Source of the DNA: an uncultured Hyphomicrobiales bacterium
GTDB taxonomy: Bacteria; Pseudomonadota; Alphaproteobacteria; Rhizobiales; Rhizobiaceae
Reading direction: 5' to 3'
DNA: 64,000 bases
Assembly (NCBI GenBank): GCA_943908365.1
Contig: CALTTH010000008.1
Span: forward strand, 14,430-78,429
Part shown: positions 45,517 through 53,855 of the stretch, in pieces
Position numbering within the stretch: position 1 is the first letter of the stretch
Layout: each line of letters begins with the position of its first letter
Position numbers and translations under genes: made by a program
The notes under the pieces: generated by a model
The model's input: the letters and a program-made list of their open reading frames with translations, nothing else
The model's database searches: none
What the model was told of the DNA's origin: nothing

Positions 45517-46536
45517 GTGGGTATGAGTGTAAGTGAAGACGGCAAGGAAAAGAGTGTCCGCCGATCGCGATCCTTTCGTGACGTGGATCTGCGCGCCGTG
45601 GCGCCCTTTGTTGCGCTGTTACTGCTTTTGATCGTCGGCGCGCTGGTCAACCCGAACTTCATCAGCATCAACAATCTGGCGAATGTCGCAACCCGTAGCG
45701 CTTTCATTGCGATCATCGCCGTCGGCGCCACCTTCGTCATTTCCGCCGGAGACCTCGATCTCTCGGTCGGATCCATGGTGGCCTTTGTTGCAAGCCTTAT
45801 GATTCTGCTGATGAATTCCGGCACGATTACCGATCCCGCACTGATGCTGACAGCGGCGATTGTGTTCACCGTCATTGCCGGCTCGCTTTGTGGTCTCGCC
45901 AATGGCCTGATCACAACGGTCGGCAAGATCGAGCCTTTCATCGCAACGCTTGGCACGATGGGCGTTTTTCGCGGCCTGACGACATGGCTGTCCCAGGGCG
46001 GCGCGATCACGCTGCGCGAACCACAGTTGCAGAGCATGTACCGACCCGCCTATTTCGGTACGATCTTCGGCATTCCCGTGCCGATCATCGTCATCCTTGC
46101 GGTGACGGCCATTGCGGCTTTCATTCTCTACCGCACGCGCTATGGCCGGCATGTAACCGCGGTCGGATCGAACCGCGACGTCGCCAAATATTCGGGCGTC
46201 GCCGTCAACCGCGTCCGCACCATCGCCTTCGTCATCCAGGGACTTTGCGTCGCGATCGCCGTTCTTCTCTACGTACCGCGGCTTGGCTCCACATCCGCCA
46301 CGACGGGCATGATGTGGGAATTGCAGGCGATTACGGCCGTCGTCGTTGGTGGCACGGCGCTGAAGGGCGGGGCCGGGCGCGTATGGGGCACCATTTGCGG
46401 CGCTTTCATTCTCGAACTCGTCGGCAACATCATGCTGCTCTCCAACTTCATCAGCGAGTATCTGATCGGTGCCATCCAGGGTGCGATCATTATCATCGCC
46501 ATGTTGGTACAGCGTTCGCTGATGCGCCAGCGCTGA
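45517..46536 (+). CDS. Ribose-type ABC transporter permease (RbsC family)
   Basis: This 339-residue inner-membrane permease has 8-10 hydrophobic helices and the CUT2 motif ISAGDLDLSVGSMVAF. Typical internal stretches include YRTRYGRHVTAVGSNRDVAKYSGV and ITAVVVGGTALKGGAGRV. GTG 45517 has a GGGAGG site 6 bases upstream; ATG 45523 is the alternative. It pairs with the tandem ATPase and the binding protein encoded next. Confidence 0.92.
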   Translation: MGMSVSEDGKEKSVRRSRSFRDVDLRAVAPFVALLLLLIVGALVNPNFISINNLANVATRSAFIAIIAVGATFVISAGDLDLSVGSMVAFVASLMILLMNSGTITDPALMLTAAIVFTVIAGSLCGLANGLITTVGKIEPFIATLGTMGVFRGLTTWLSQGGAITLREPQLQSMYRPAYFGTIFGIPVPIIVILAVTAIAAFILYRTRYGRHVTAVGSNRDVAKYSGVAVNRVRTIAFVIQGLCVAIAVLLYVPRLGSTSATTGMMWELQAITAVVVGGTALKGGAGRVWGTICGAFILELVGNIMLLSNFISEYLIGAIQGAIIIIAMLVQRSLMRQR

Positions 46537-46668
46537 TAACATAGCCACATGCTTTCAAAGTCTTGGAGCGCCTTTGCCCGTCTCATGGACGTAAGGCGTT
46601 CCGGAAACACCGGGTCGAGAGGTCGCCCGGCTTCGGAATCGAGACCTTATCTGTTGGGAGGAAGACAC

Positions 46669-47616
46669 ATGCGTAAAAGACTGTTGGGAATGGCTGTCGC
46701 CATGGTGGCGCTGGCGGGGGCAGCACATGCGGAAGACAAGAAGGTGACGATCGGTGTTTCGATCCCGGCCGCCGACCATGGCTGGACATCGGGCGTGGTG
46801 TTTCATGCGGAACGTGTTGCCAAGCTTCTGATGCAGGAGCATCCGGGCCTCAACGTTATCGTCAAGACATCACCGGACGCCGCAACCCAGGCAAATGCTG
46901 TGCAGGACTTGGAGACCCAGGGCATCGATGCGCTGGTCATTCTGCCGTCTGACCCCGATCCGCTGGTCAACGCTATCAAGGAAGTCAAAGGCAACGGCAA
47001 GTTCGTCGCCCTCGTCGACCGCGCTCCAAGCGTCAATGACGACACCGTGCGCGATCTCTATGTCGCCGGCAACAACCCGGCACTTGGCGAAGTCGCTGGC
47101 AAGTACATCGCGGAAAAGACACCAGAAGCTGAAGTCGTCATCATTCGCGGTCTTCCTATCCCGATCGATCAGCAGCGCCAGGACGGTTTCGACAAGGGTA
47201 TTGCCGGCTCCAAGGTGAAGGTTCTCGACCGCCAGTTCGGCAACTGGAACCGCGACGATGCCTTCAAGGTAATGCAGGACTATCTGACGAAGTATCCGAA
47301 GATCGACGTCGTATGGTGCCAGGATGACGACATGGCCGTTGGCGTTCTGCAGGCCATCGAGCAGGCCAAGCGTACCGACATTCAGTATGTCGTTGCCGGT
47401 GCAGGCTCCAAGGACATGATCAAGAAGGTCATGGATGGCGACAAGATGATCCCGGTCGACGTTCTTTACCCACCGTCGATGGTGGCAACCGCCATGGAAT
47501 TGACCGCTGCCAACTTCTACGATCAGGTTCCGGTTCGCGGCACGTACATTCTGGATGCCACACTGGTGACGAAGGACAACGCGAAGGACTTCTACTTCCC
47601 TGATTCGCCGTTCTGA
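46669..47616 (+). CDS. Ribose-type ABC transporter, periplasmic sugar-binding protein
   Basis: This 315-residue protein has a signal peptide ending AGAAHA|ED (about residue 22) and a type 1 periplasmic-binding fold (VTIGVSIPAADHGWTSGV, DALVILPSDPDPLVN, VVWCQDDDMAVGVLQA). It binds a sugar or polyol. No sugar kinase or dehydrogenase neighbours it, so the ligand is unknown. ATG 46669 has a GGGAGGA site. An open frame upstream to 46549 lacks support. Confidence 0.9.
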   Translation: MRKRLLGMAVAMVALAGAAHAEDKKVTIGVSIPAADHGWTSGVVFHAERVAKLLMQEHPGLNVIVKTSPDAATQANAVQDLETQGIDALVILPSDPDPLVNAIKEVKGNGKFVALVDRAPSVNDDTVRDLYVAGNNPALGEVAGKYIAEKTPEAEVVIIRGLPIPIDQQRQDGFDKGIAGSKVKVLDRQFGNWNRDDAFKVMQDYLTKYPKIDVVWCQDDDMAVGVLQAIEQAKRTDIQYVVAGAGSKDMIKKVMDGDKMIPVDVLYPPSMVATAMELTAANFYDQVPVRGTYILDATLVTKDNAKDFYFPDSPF

Positions 47617-47637
47617 TCGTATCGAGCAGATGATGAG

Positions 47638-47664
47638 AGGCCCGCTGTCGAAGCGGGCCTTTTG
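47638..47664 (+). terminator. Rho-independent terminator of the ribose-type importer operon
   Basis: A perfect 9-bp stem (AGGCCCGCT / AGCGGGCCT) with loop GTCGA runs straight into a T run, 21 bp after the stop. Confidence 0.9.
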
Positions 47665-47669
47665 CGTTT

Positions 47670-47757
47670 AGAGCGCCCTGCGCCGTGTTGGACGCTCTAT
47701 CTTCTTTGATCTACGCATCGTGCTTTCCGAAAATCGATTCCGATTTCGGGCCGATGC
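47670..47757. repeat. Short palindromic intergenic repeat, copy 2 (two-hairpin form)
   Basis: Part one is a hairpin with arms AGAGCG / CGCTCT at about 47672-47698. Part two (47708-47757) nearly matches 12782-12833, with the inverted ends GCATCG / CGATGC around an AAAATCGATTCCGATTT dyad. It lies between convergent genes, like copy 1. Confidence 0.75.
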
Positions 47758-47789
47758 TGTAAGGTCGCCTTACTTCACAATGCTGTCGC

Positions 47790-49052
47790 TCAAGAGAAGC
47801 GATTGGCGCGGAAGGGATCGATGGGGATCGACGTATCGCGCTCGCAGATCAGTTCCGTGACAAGGCGCGCGGTAGCAGCCGACTGCGTCAGTCCGAGATG
47901 GCCGTGGCCGAAGGCGTAGATGACCGAGCGCGCGGCGCGCGATGGTCCGATCACCGGAAGACTGTCTGGCAGCGAGGGGCGGAACCCCATCCATTGCTGA
48001 CCGCCTTCGGTTTTCAAGCCGGGGAGGAAGCGACTTGCCTTTTTCAGCATCGCTTCGGAGCGCCGGAAATTGGGGGGCAGGTCGAGGCCGCCGAGTTCCA
48101 CAGCACCCCCGACACGCACGCCGCTCGCCAGTGGCGTAACGACGAAGGCATGGTCGTTGAAGTAGATCTGGCGTTTCAAATCGAAGCTGCCTGCGGGGAG
48201 GGTGGTGTTGTATCCACGCTCGGTTTCCAGCGGGACGTCATTGCCAAGTGATGCAGCAAGCGGCTTCGACCACGCGCCGGCTGCCAGGATCACCTTGTCG
48301 GCGTCGATCTTGTCGCCATTGGCAAGCGTTACGATGGTGCTTTCGCCAACCGCTTCGATCCTTACGGCCTCACCTTTCTTGAAGCTCGCACCGCGCGCAA
48401 TTACGAGTTCAGCTATGGCTTTGGTAAACTCGTGAGGGTCGCTTACTTGCAGGCCTGACGGCGTGTAGACCGCGTGCTTGAACTGCGGCGCGATGCCCGG
48501 CTGCAGCTCATCGATCTCGGTACGGCCGATCTTGGAGAAGACGAAGCCAGCTTTGGCCTTCTCGTCCCAGTGATGGCTGGACGCATCGAAGCTCGCGCTC
48601 GTATCGTAAAGATCGAGCGTGCCGGTGTTGGAGATGAAGGAGGACAGTTCCGGCATCGCGGCCACGTGCTGCATCTCGGATGCGGCAAGCGCCATCATTC
48701 GCGTCTGCACCCGCATGCCATGTTCGAACATACGCGGCGAACTGGCCTTCCAGAAACGCCAAAGCCAAGGTGCGATTTTGTGGGCGTAGGCTGGCGGAAC
48801 GCTGAGCGGGCCGAGGGGATCGATCAGCCACTTCGGCGCCTTCTTCATGATCCCGGGGGCTGGCATCGGAATGATTTCCGGAAAGGCCAGGATGCCGGCA
48901 TTGCCGGCACTGGCGCCGCGGGCAATTTCGCCGCGCTCCAGAAGCGTGACGGACTTCCCTTCATTCTGCAAATAAAGCGCCGACATGACGCCGACGATCC
49001 CCGTGCCGATGACCAGCACTTCGCATTTGCCCAGAGAGCCGTTTCTATCCAT
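47790..49052 (-). CDS. D-amino acid dehydrogenase-like FAD oxidoreductase (DadA family)
   Basis: This 420-residue flavoprotein has the Rossmann motif VLVIGTGIVGVMSALYLQ (glycines at 16, 18 and 21). It also has the DAO-family motifs ERGEIARGASAGNAGIL and VILAAGAWSKPLAASLG, and the C-terminal MGFRPSLPDSLPVIGPS. It probably deaminates D-amino acids and passes electrons to the respiratory chain. The catabolic alanine racemase that often accompanies dadA is absent, so the substrate is open. It is separated from the upstream GT39 gene by 131 bp. Confidence 0.85.
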   Translation of the reverse strand: MDRNGSLGKCEVLVIGTGIVGVMSALYLQNEGKSVTLLERGEIARGASAGNAGILAFPEIIPMPAPGIMKKAPKWLIDPLGPLSVPPAYAHKIAPWLWRFWKASSPRMFEHGMRVQTRMMALAASEMQHVAAMPELSSFISNTGTLDLYDTSASFDASSHHWDEKAKAGFVFSKIGRTEIDELQPGIAPQFKHAVYTPSGLQVSDPHEFTKAIAELVIARGASFKKGEAVRIEAVGESTIVTLANGDKIDADKVILAAGAWSKPLAASLGNDVPLETERGYNTTLPAGSFDLKRQIYFNDHAFVVTPLASGVRVGGAVELGGLDLPPNFRRSEAMLKKASRFLPGLKTEGGQQWMGFRPSLPDSLPVIGPSRAARSVIYAFGHGHLGLTQSAATARLVTELICERDTSIPIDPFRANRFS

Positions 49053-49183
49053 GTCTCATCCATTCCGAACGAGATAAGCGCCGATCGCAAATCCGTCGCC
49101 TGCCTACCACTTTTGAATATTGTTTGTCGACTGGGGCGCGTGGTGGGAATCCGTCCTGGAAATTCAAGACACCGCGTCGTCCC

Positions 49184-50761
49184 TCATGGCTGCTTCGAGG
49201 ATTTCACTACATTGTCCGGCGTGATCAAAGCATAACTGAACCGCTGCATGTTGCCTTCGACAGGAAAATACATCGGCGCCTCGAATGTGCTGACCCTTAT
49301 GTCGCTCAACGTCACACCCATTTGCGCTTGCAGCCAATCCACCATGCCAGCCGACTGGTCGCGCCCGGTAACCCAGACGAACAATACGGGATGATCGCTC
49401 GTCAGCGCGAAGGCCGGATCGAAGTCGTCATAGGTAGTCGTGGCAACAGTGGTGTCTGGGAAGACAAACCGCAGATTTCCACCGGTGTACCAGTCGGAGG
49501 TCACAATCAGGGAAGGCGATATCCCCTTCTCTTGAATATGCTTCCGGAAGACCTGCCAGTCATTGTTGGATCTCGATGTCTTGCCGAGCATCGCCTGGAC
49601 CGGCACGGAGACGATCAAAGCGACGGGCAAAATTGCCATGACGACGAGGCAGACGGGGAGAACCTTCTTGACGAAAACGGTCGGATCGAATGACCTCTGT
49701 TCCAGCCACAGCGCTGCGAGGATCGGGAAGGGCATGACGAGCGGGAGCAGCCACCTGTCTCTCACCTCCGTCATCGTCGTTGCTATGATAACGATGAGGA
49801 GAACCGCCGCAAGCGCGATGAAGTAATGCAGGAAGAAGCGGAGCCAAGGCGAGACCTGTTGCTCGACGGTTGTGGTGTCCGTCCTCTTCATACTTGACGC
49901 AAAAAGCACCAGTGCAGGCAGGACCATCACAATAGCCGAGCCAGAAAAGACGTGCGCGATGCCCGTCAGGATCTGCATCCACCGGCTTTCCGGCGCCTCC
50001 TCCGCCATCCGCCGTAGTGTGACGTCCGAGGCAAATTGCAGGTTGTCGAAGAGCCAGATCGAATGCGGCAGGAAGACGAGGAGGCTGATGCCGATGGTCA
50101 GCAGCATGCGCCAATCGAAGATGCGCTCGCGCCCCTTTGGATGAAGCCAGACGGCAAGGAGGATCGCGGGAAGGATGAGGACGAAATTGTATTTCGACAG
50201 CATCCCGAGGCCGACGGCAATCCCGGTCAGCAGGTAGCCCATCGTGGTCGGCTTCTGCAGAAGGCGGACGCTCAGATAGATTGACCAGAGACTGGTCAGC
50301 ATCAACATCGTCGTATGGGTGAGATCGCGCTGGGCCTGCCAGAACACCTGTGGGCTCAAGAAAAACGCCAGCGACGCAACCAGAACCAGAGACTTCTCTT
50401 TCAAGACGAGGTCTGCCAGCTTCACATAGGTGGCGAAGACCAAGAACAGAATTATGTTCTTGGCGACGGCCAAACCGAGCGTCGAGGAGCCAAAAACCGC
50501 AAAGATTCCCTGCTGGTACCAGTTGTAAAGCGGCGGTTGCGCGTCGTATCCAAGCGCCAGCCACTGGGCAAACAACACCTGTTGCGCTTCATCGATGCGC
50601 AGTGCCGGGGGAAGGAACAGCCGGACGGCGATCTGAATGAGAAAGTAGACGCCGAAAAGGGCGATCACCACATTTGGATTTGTCAGCAGAGAGCGCGAGA
50701 AACGCGTGTAGAGACTATGTGTGCCCGACGCTCTTTGCTCCAGGTATGTGCAGAGTGCCAT
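49184..50761 (-). CDS. GT39-family membrane glycosyltransferase (ArnT/PMT-like)
   Basis: This 525-residue inner-membrane protein has about 11-12 helices. Its first periplasmic loop carries the GT39 acidic motif RIDEAQQVLFAQWLALGYDAQPPLYNW (Asp/Glu pair) and a conserved QPPLY. The C-terminal third is a soluble periplasmic domain. ArnT-like enzymes transfer sugars from polyprenyl phosphate to lipid A or polysaccharide. No aminoarabinose pathway genes are nearby, so the acceptor is unknown. Confidence 0.85.
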   Translation of the reverse strand: MALCTYLEQRASGTHSLYTRFSRSLLTNPNVVIALFGVYFLIQIAVRLFLPPALRIDEAQQVLFAQWLALGYDAQPPLYNWYQQGIFAVFGSSTLGLAVAKNIILFLVFATYVKLADLVLKEKSLVLVASLAFFLSPQVFWQAQRDLTHTTMLMLTSLWSIYLSVRLLQKPTTMGYLLTGIAVGLGMLSKYNFVLILPAILLAVWLHPKGRERIFDWRMLLTIGISLLVFLPHSIWLFDNLQFASDVTLRRMAEEAPESRWMQILTGIAHVFSGSAIVMVLPALVLFASSMKRTDTTTVEQQVSPWLRFFLHYFIALAAVLLIVIIATTMTEVRDRWLLPLVMPFPILAALWLEQRSFDPTVFVKKVLPVCLVVMAILPVALIVSVPVQAMLGKTSRSNNDWQVFRKHIQEKGISPSLIVTSDWYTGGNLRFVFPDTTVATTTYDDFDPAFALTSDHPVLFVWVTGRDQSAGMVDWLQAQMGVTLSDIRVSTFEAPMYFPVEGNMQRFSYALITPDNVVKSSKQP

Positions 50762-50867
50762 AGTGGATCCAGCTATCCGTCATGCGCATCCGCCCGAGCG
50801 ACGAATGTTTGCGATGCGTTTTAGCACAACCCAATTATTTTGCTCGTGAAATGTCGCGGCAAGAACA

Positions 50868-50898
50868 GAAAAATCCCCGGTCCCGAACCGGAGATTTT
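50868..50898 (-). terminator. Rho-independent terminator of the malic enzyme gene
   Basis: An 11-bp stem (AAATCCCCGGT / ACCGGAGATTT, one mismatch) is followed, on the minus strand, by TTCTGTTC after a stem end rich in T. Confidence 0.78.
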
Positions 50899-50915
50899 GC
50901 GCTCTAGGTTTTCGC

Positions 50916-53204
50916 TCAACGGCCAGCGTTATAGGCGGCGATCGCGGCCATGTTGACGATATCGCTGTCCTTCGCACCCATGGCGGTGATCTGCACCGAC
51001 TTGTCGAGACCGACCAACAGCGGACCGATCACGGTAGCACCGCCAAGTTCCTGCAGCATCTTCGTCGAGATCGACGCGGAATGGATTGCCGGCATGACAA
51101 GAACATTAGCCGGTCCAGAGAGCCGTGCGAACGGATACTGGCTCTGCATTTTATGGTGGTTGAGGGCGATGTCTGCCGCCATTTCACCGTCCACCTCGAA
51201 GCTCACATTGCGCTTGTCGAGAATGCGAACCGCTTCGCGAACCTTGTCGGAGCGCTCACCGACGGGGTGACCGAAGGTGGAATAGGCGAGCATCGCAACG
51301 CGCGGCTCGTAGCCGAAACGCCGCGCCAGTCCTGCCGCTTCTTCCGCGATATCCGCCAGATCTTCGGCCGACGGCATGTCGTGAACGGCCGTATCTGCGA
51401 CGAAGACCGTGCGATTGCGCGAGACGACGAGAGAGACGCCGATGACGCGGTGGCCGGGCTTGACGTCGATGCAGCGGCGAACATCTTCAAGCGCGGTGGA
51501 GTAATTTCGCGTCGTGCCGGTGACCATCGCATCTGCATCGCCCATCGCCACCATGCAGGACGCAAAGTGGTTTCGGTCGTTGTGGATCAGGCGCTGGACA
51601 TCGCGCAGCAGCAAGCCTTTGCGCTGCAGGCGGGCGTAGAGGTAATCGATGTAGGAATCGACCCGCTCGGACAGGCGCGCATTGGTGATTTTGATGTTCG
51701 GACGGTCGAGATCGATACCAGCGCGCTCGGCATTGGCCTTGATGATGTCATCGCGACCGAGAAGAATGGCGGTGCCAAGCCCTTGCGCGGTAAACGAGAT
51801 CGCCGCACGCATGACCTGCTCTTCTTCGGCCTCGGCGAAGACCACGCGCTTTGGCGAGCGGCGGATGCGCTCGTAGAGGCGCTGCGTGGTGGATGCCATA
51901 GGGTCGCGGCGTGCAGATAGTTCGCGGGCATAGGCATCGAGGTCCGGCAGCACGCGGCGCGCAACGCCGGTCTCAATTGCAGCCTTCGCGACAGCGACCG
52001 GGATCGCCGAAATCAGGCGGGGGTCGAACGGAACAGGGATGATATATTGCGGCCCGAAGCGGGGACGATTGCCCTGATAGGCAGCAGCCACATCGTCCGG
52101 CACGTCTTCGCGGGCAAGATCGGCGAGCGCCTGGGCCGCTGCGATCTTCATCTCGTCATTGATCTGGCTTGCACGAACGTCGAGCGCGCCGCGGAAGATG
52201 TAAGGGAAGCCGAGAACGTTGTTGACCTGGTTTGGATAATCCGAGCGCCCCGTTGCCATGATGGCGTCATCGCGAATGCGCGAGACTTCTTCCGGTGTAA
52301 TTTCCGGATCGGGATTGGCCATGGCGAAAATGATCGGCTTGGGTGCCATGGAGCGGATCATCTCTTCGGTGAAGGCGCCCTTCTGCGAGAGACCGAACAC
52401 CACATCCGCACCCTTCATCGCTTCTGCGAGTGTGCGGTTGTCGGTCTTCGTTGCATGAGCCGACTTCCACTGGTTCATGCCCTCGGTGCGTCCCTGATAG
52501 ATGACGCCCTTGGTATCGCACATGGTGATGTTGGCAGGGTTGAAACCCATGGCCTTGATCAGGTCCATACAGGCGATCGCCGCCGCACCTGCGCCATTGC
52601 AGACGAGCTTGGTGGTGTCGAAGTCGCGACCCGTCAGCGCAATGGCGTTGATGAGGCCGGCAGCGGCAATAATGGCGGTACCGTGCTGATCGTCGTGGAA
52701 CACCGGAATGTCCATGAGCTCGCGCAGACGGCTTTCGATGATGAAACACTCCGGCGCCTTGATATCTTCGAGGTTGATGCCGCCGAAGGAGGGGCCGAGA
52801 TAGCGCACGCAATTGATGAAGGCGTCTGCGTCTTCCGTGTCCACTTCCAGATCGATGGAGTCGACATCGGCGAAGCGCTTGAAAAGGACGGATTTGCCTT
52901 CCATCACCGGTTTGGACGCCAGCGCGCCGAGGTTTCCGAGGCCAAGGATGGCAGTCCCGTTGGAAATGACCGCCACCATGTTGCCGCGCGTGGTGTAATC
53001 ATAGGCGGTGGCAGGGTCTTCCGCGATCGCCTTCACCGGGACTGCGACGCCGGGGGAATAGGCCAGCGACAAATCCCGCTGCGTTGCCATCGGCTTGGTC
53101 GGAACGATTTCAAGCTTGCCGGGACGGCCTTCCGAATGGAAATCCAGGGCTTCCTGATCCGTAACCGATGTTCTTGTGCTGGCGGGCTTTGACGAGTCTG
53201 ACAT
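50916..53204 (-). CDS. NADP-dependent malic enzyme with phosphotransacetylase-like domain
   Basis: This 762-residue enzyme, of MaeB/Tme/Dme type, has an N-terminal malic domain ([13 protein letters not shown] and [16 protein letters not shown] with metal ligands). An NAD(P)-binding domain ([15 protein letters not shown]) follows, and the C-terminal 330 residues resemble phosphate acetyltransferase, as in rhizobial malic enzymes. It decarboxylates malate to pyruvate for gluconeogenesis and growth on C4-dicarboxylates. The cofactor is inferred and not certain. ATG 53204 is chosen over TTG 53231. Confidence 0.92.
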   Translation of the reverse strand: MSDSSKPASTRTSVTDQEALDFHSEGRPGKLEIVPTKPMATQRDLSLAYSPGVAVPVKAIAEDPATAYDYTTRGNMVAVISNGTAILGLGNLGALASKPVMEGKSVLFKRFADVDSIDLEVDTEDADAFINCVRYLGPSFGGINLEDIKAPECFIIESRLRELMDIPVFHDDQHGTAIIAAAGLINAIALTGRDFDTTKLVCNGAGAAAIACMDLIKAMGFNPANITMCDTKGVIYQGRTEGMNQWKSAHATKTDNRTLAEAMKGADVVFGLSQKGAFTEEMIRSMAPKPIIFAMANPDPEITPEEVSRIRDDAIMATGRSDYPNQVNNVLGFPYIFRGALDVRASQINDEMKIAAAQALADLAREDVPDDVAAAYQGNRPRFGPQYIIPVPFDPRLISAIPVAVAKAAIETGVARRVLPDLDAYARELSARRDPMASTTQRLYERIRRSPKRVVFAEAEEEQVMRAAISFTAQGLGTAILLGRDDIIKANAERAGIDLDRPNIKITNARLSERVDSYIDYLYARLQRKGLLLRDVQRLIHNDRNHFASCMVAMGDADAMVTGTTRNYSTALEDVRRCIDVKPGHRVIGVSLVVSRNRTVFVADTAVHDMPSAEDLADIAEEAAGLARRFGYEPRVAMLAYSTFGHPVGERSDKVREAVRILDKRNVSFEVDGEMAADIALNHHKMQSQYPFARLSGPANVLVMPAIHSASISTKMLQELGGATVIGPLLVGLDKSVQITAMGAKDSDIVNMAAIAAYNAGR

Positions 53205-53231
53205 GAGCTTGCGGTACTTTCCGGCTATCAA

Positions 53232-53855
53232 CAGTATAAAATCTCTGCCGTAGTTATTGTATTTTCGGCGCTGGTGCCAAGGACTGAATGTTGTTCACTG
53301 CAGCAAAATTGAAGACGAGAACCACTGAGACAGATTCAATCGATTAGTTTGCAATTCCTCTTATTAATCTTTGCTTCGGACGTCGGGCGCAGTGTGGATA
53401 ACGGGCGAGAGCAATGCCGCTCTTGTGCTGCTGTCGCGTCCACAACATCGGGAGCTTGTGGTTTGCGCCGGCTCACAGGCTTTTCTGCCCGAGGGACTAT
53501 TGATAAGTCCTCCTTATGAAAACGACTCTTTCGCCATTGTCATTCCGGCCCAGACGACGCTATATCGCCGGTAGTGGTTTTGGCTGACGGCAATGTCTCG
53601 TCCTCCGAACCCTGGGAGGATTTGTTCTGGTATTTTGGTCGTCGGCCACAGGGTCGGCGACGATCTATGCAATGAATGGATCGATATGACTGTCACGGCG
53701 GACGTCTTTCCCCTCAATCGTCCTTGTTCGGTTGCGCCAACCTCATCGAGGTTCCGTCCAGAAACTCTTCCTGCGAACTGTCCCGGCGGTGCCGGAAACC
53801 GAACGATTATCGAGCCATCCTTTTTTCGGTGGCTCTCCAACCGGATATTGACTCT
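53232..53855. other. Long divergent intergenic region between malic enzyme and glucose dehydrogenase genes
   Basis: This stretch of about 620 bp between two divergent start codons is AT-rich near 53232-53360 and of coding-like composition afterwards. Short open frames on both strands (for example 53371-53574 plus, 53514-53840 minus) have no recognisable domain or good ribosome site. It should contain the promoters of both genes. I see no tRNA, repeat or terminator. Confidence 0.5.

Noticed and set aside
53514..53840. Possible 108-residue gene upstream of gcd on the minus strand
   Set aside because: It has no ribosome site, no recognised fold, and overlaps other equally weak frames.
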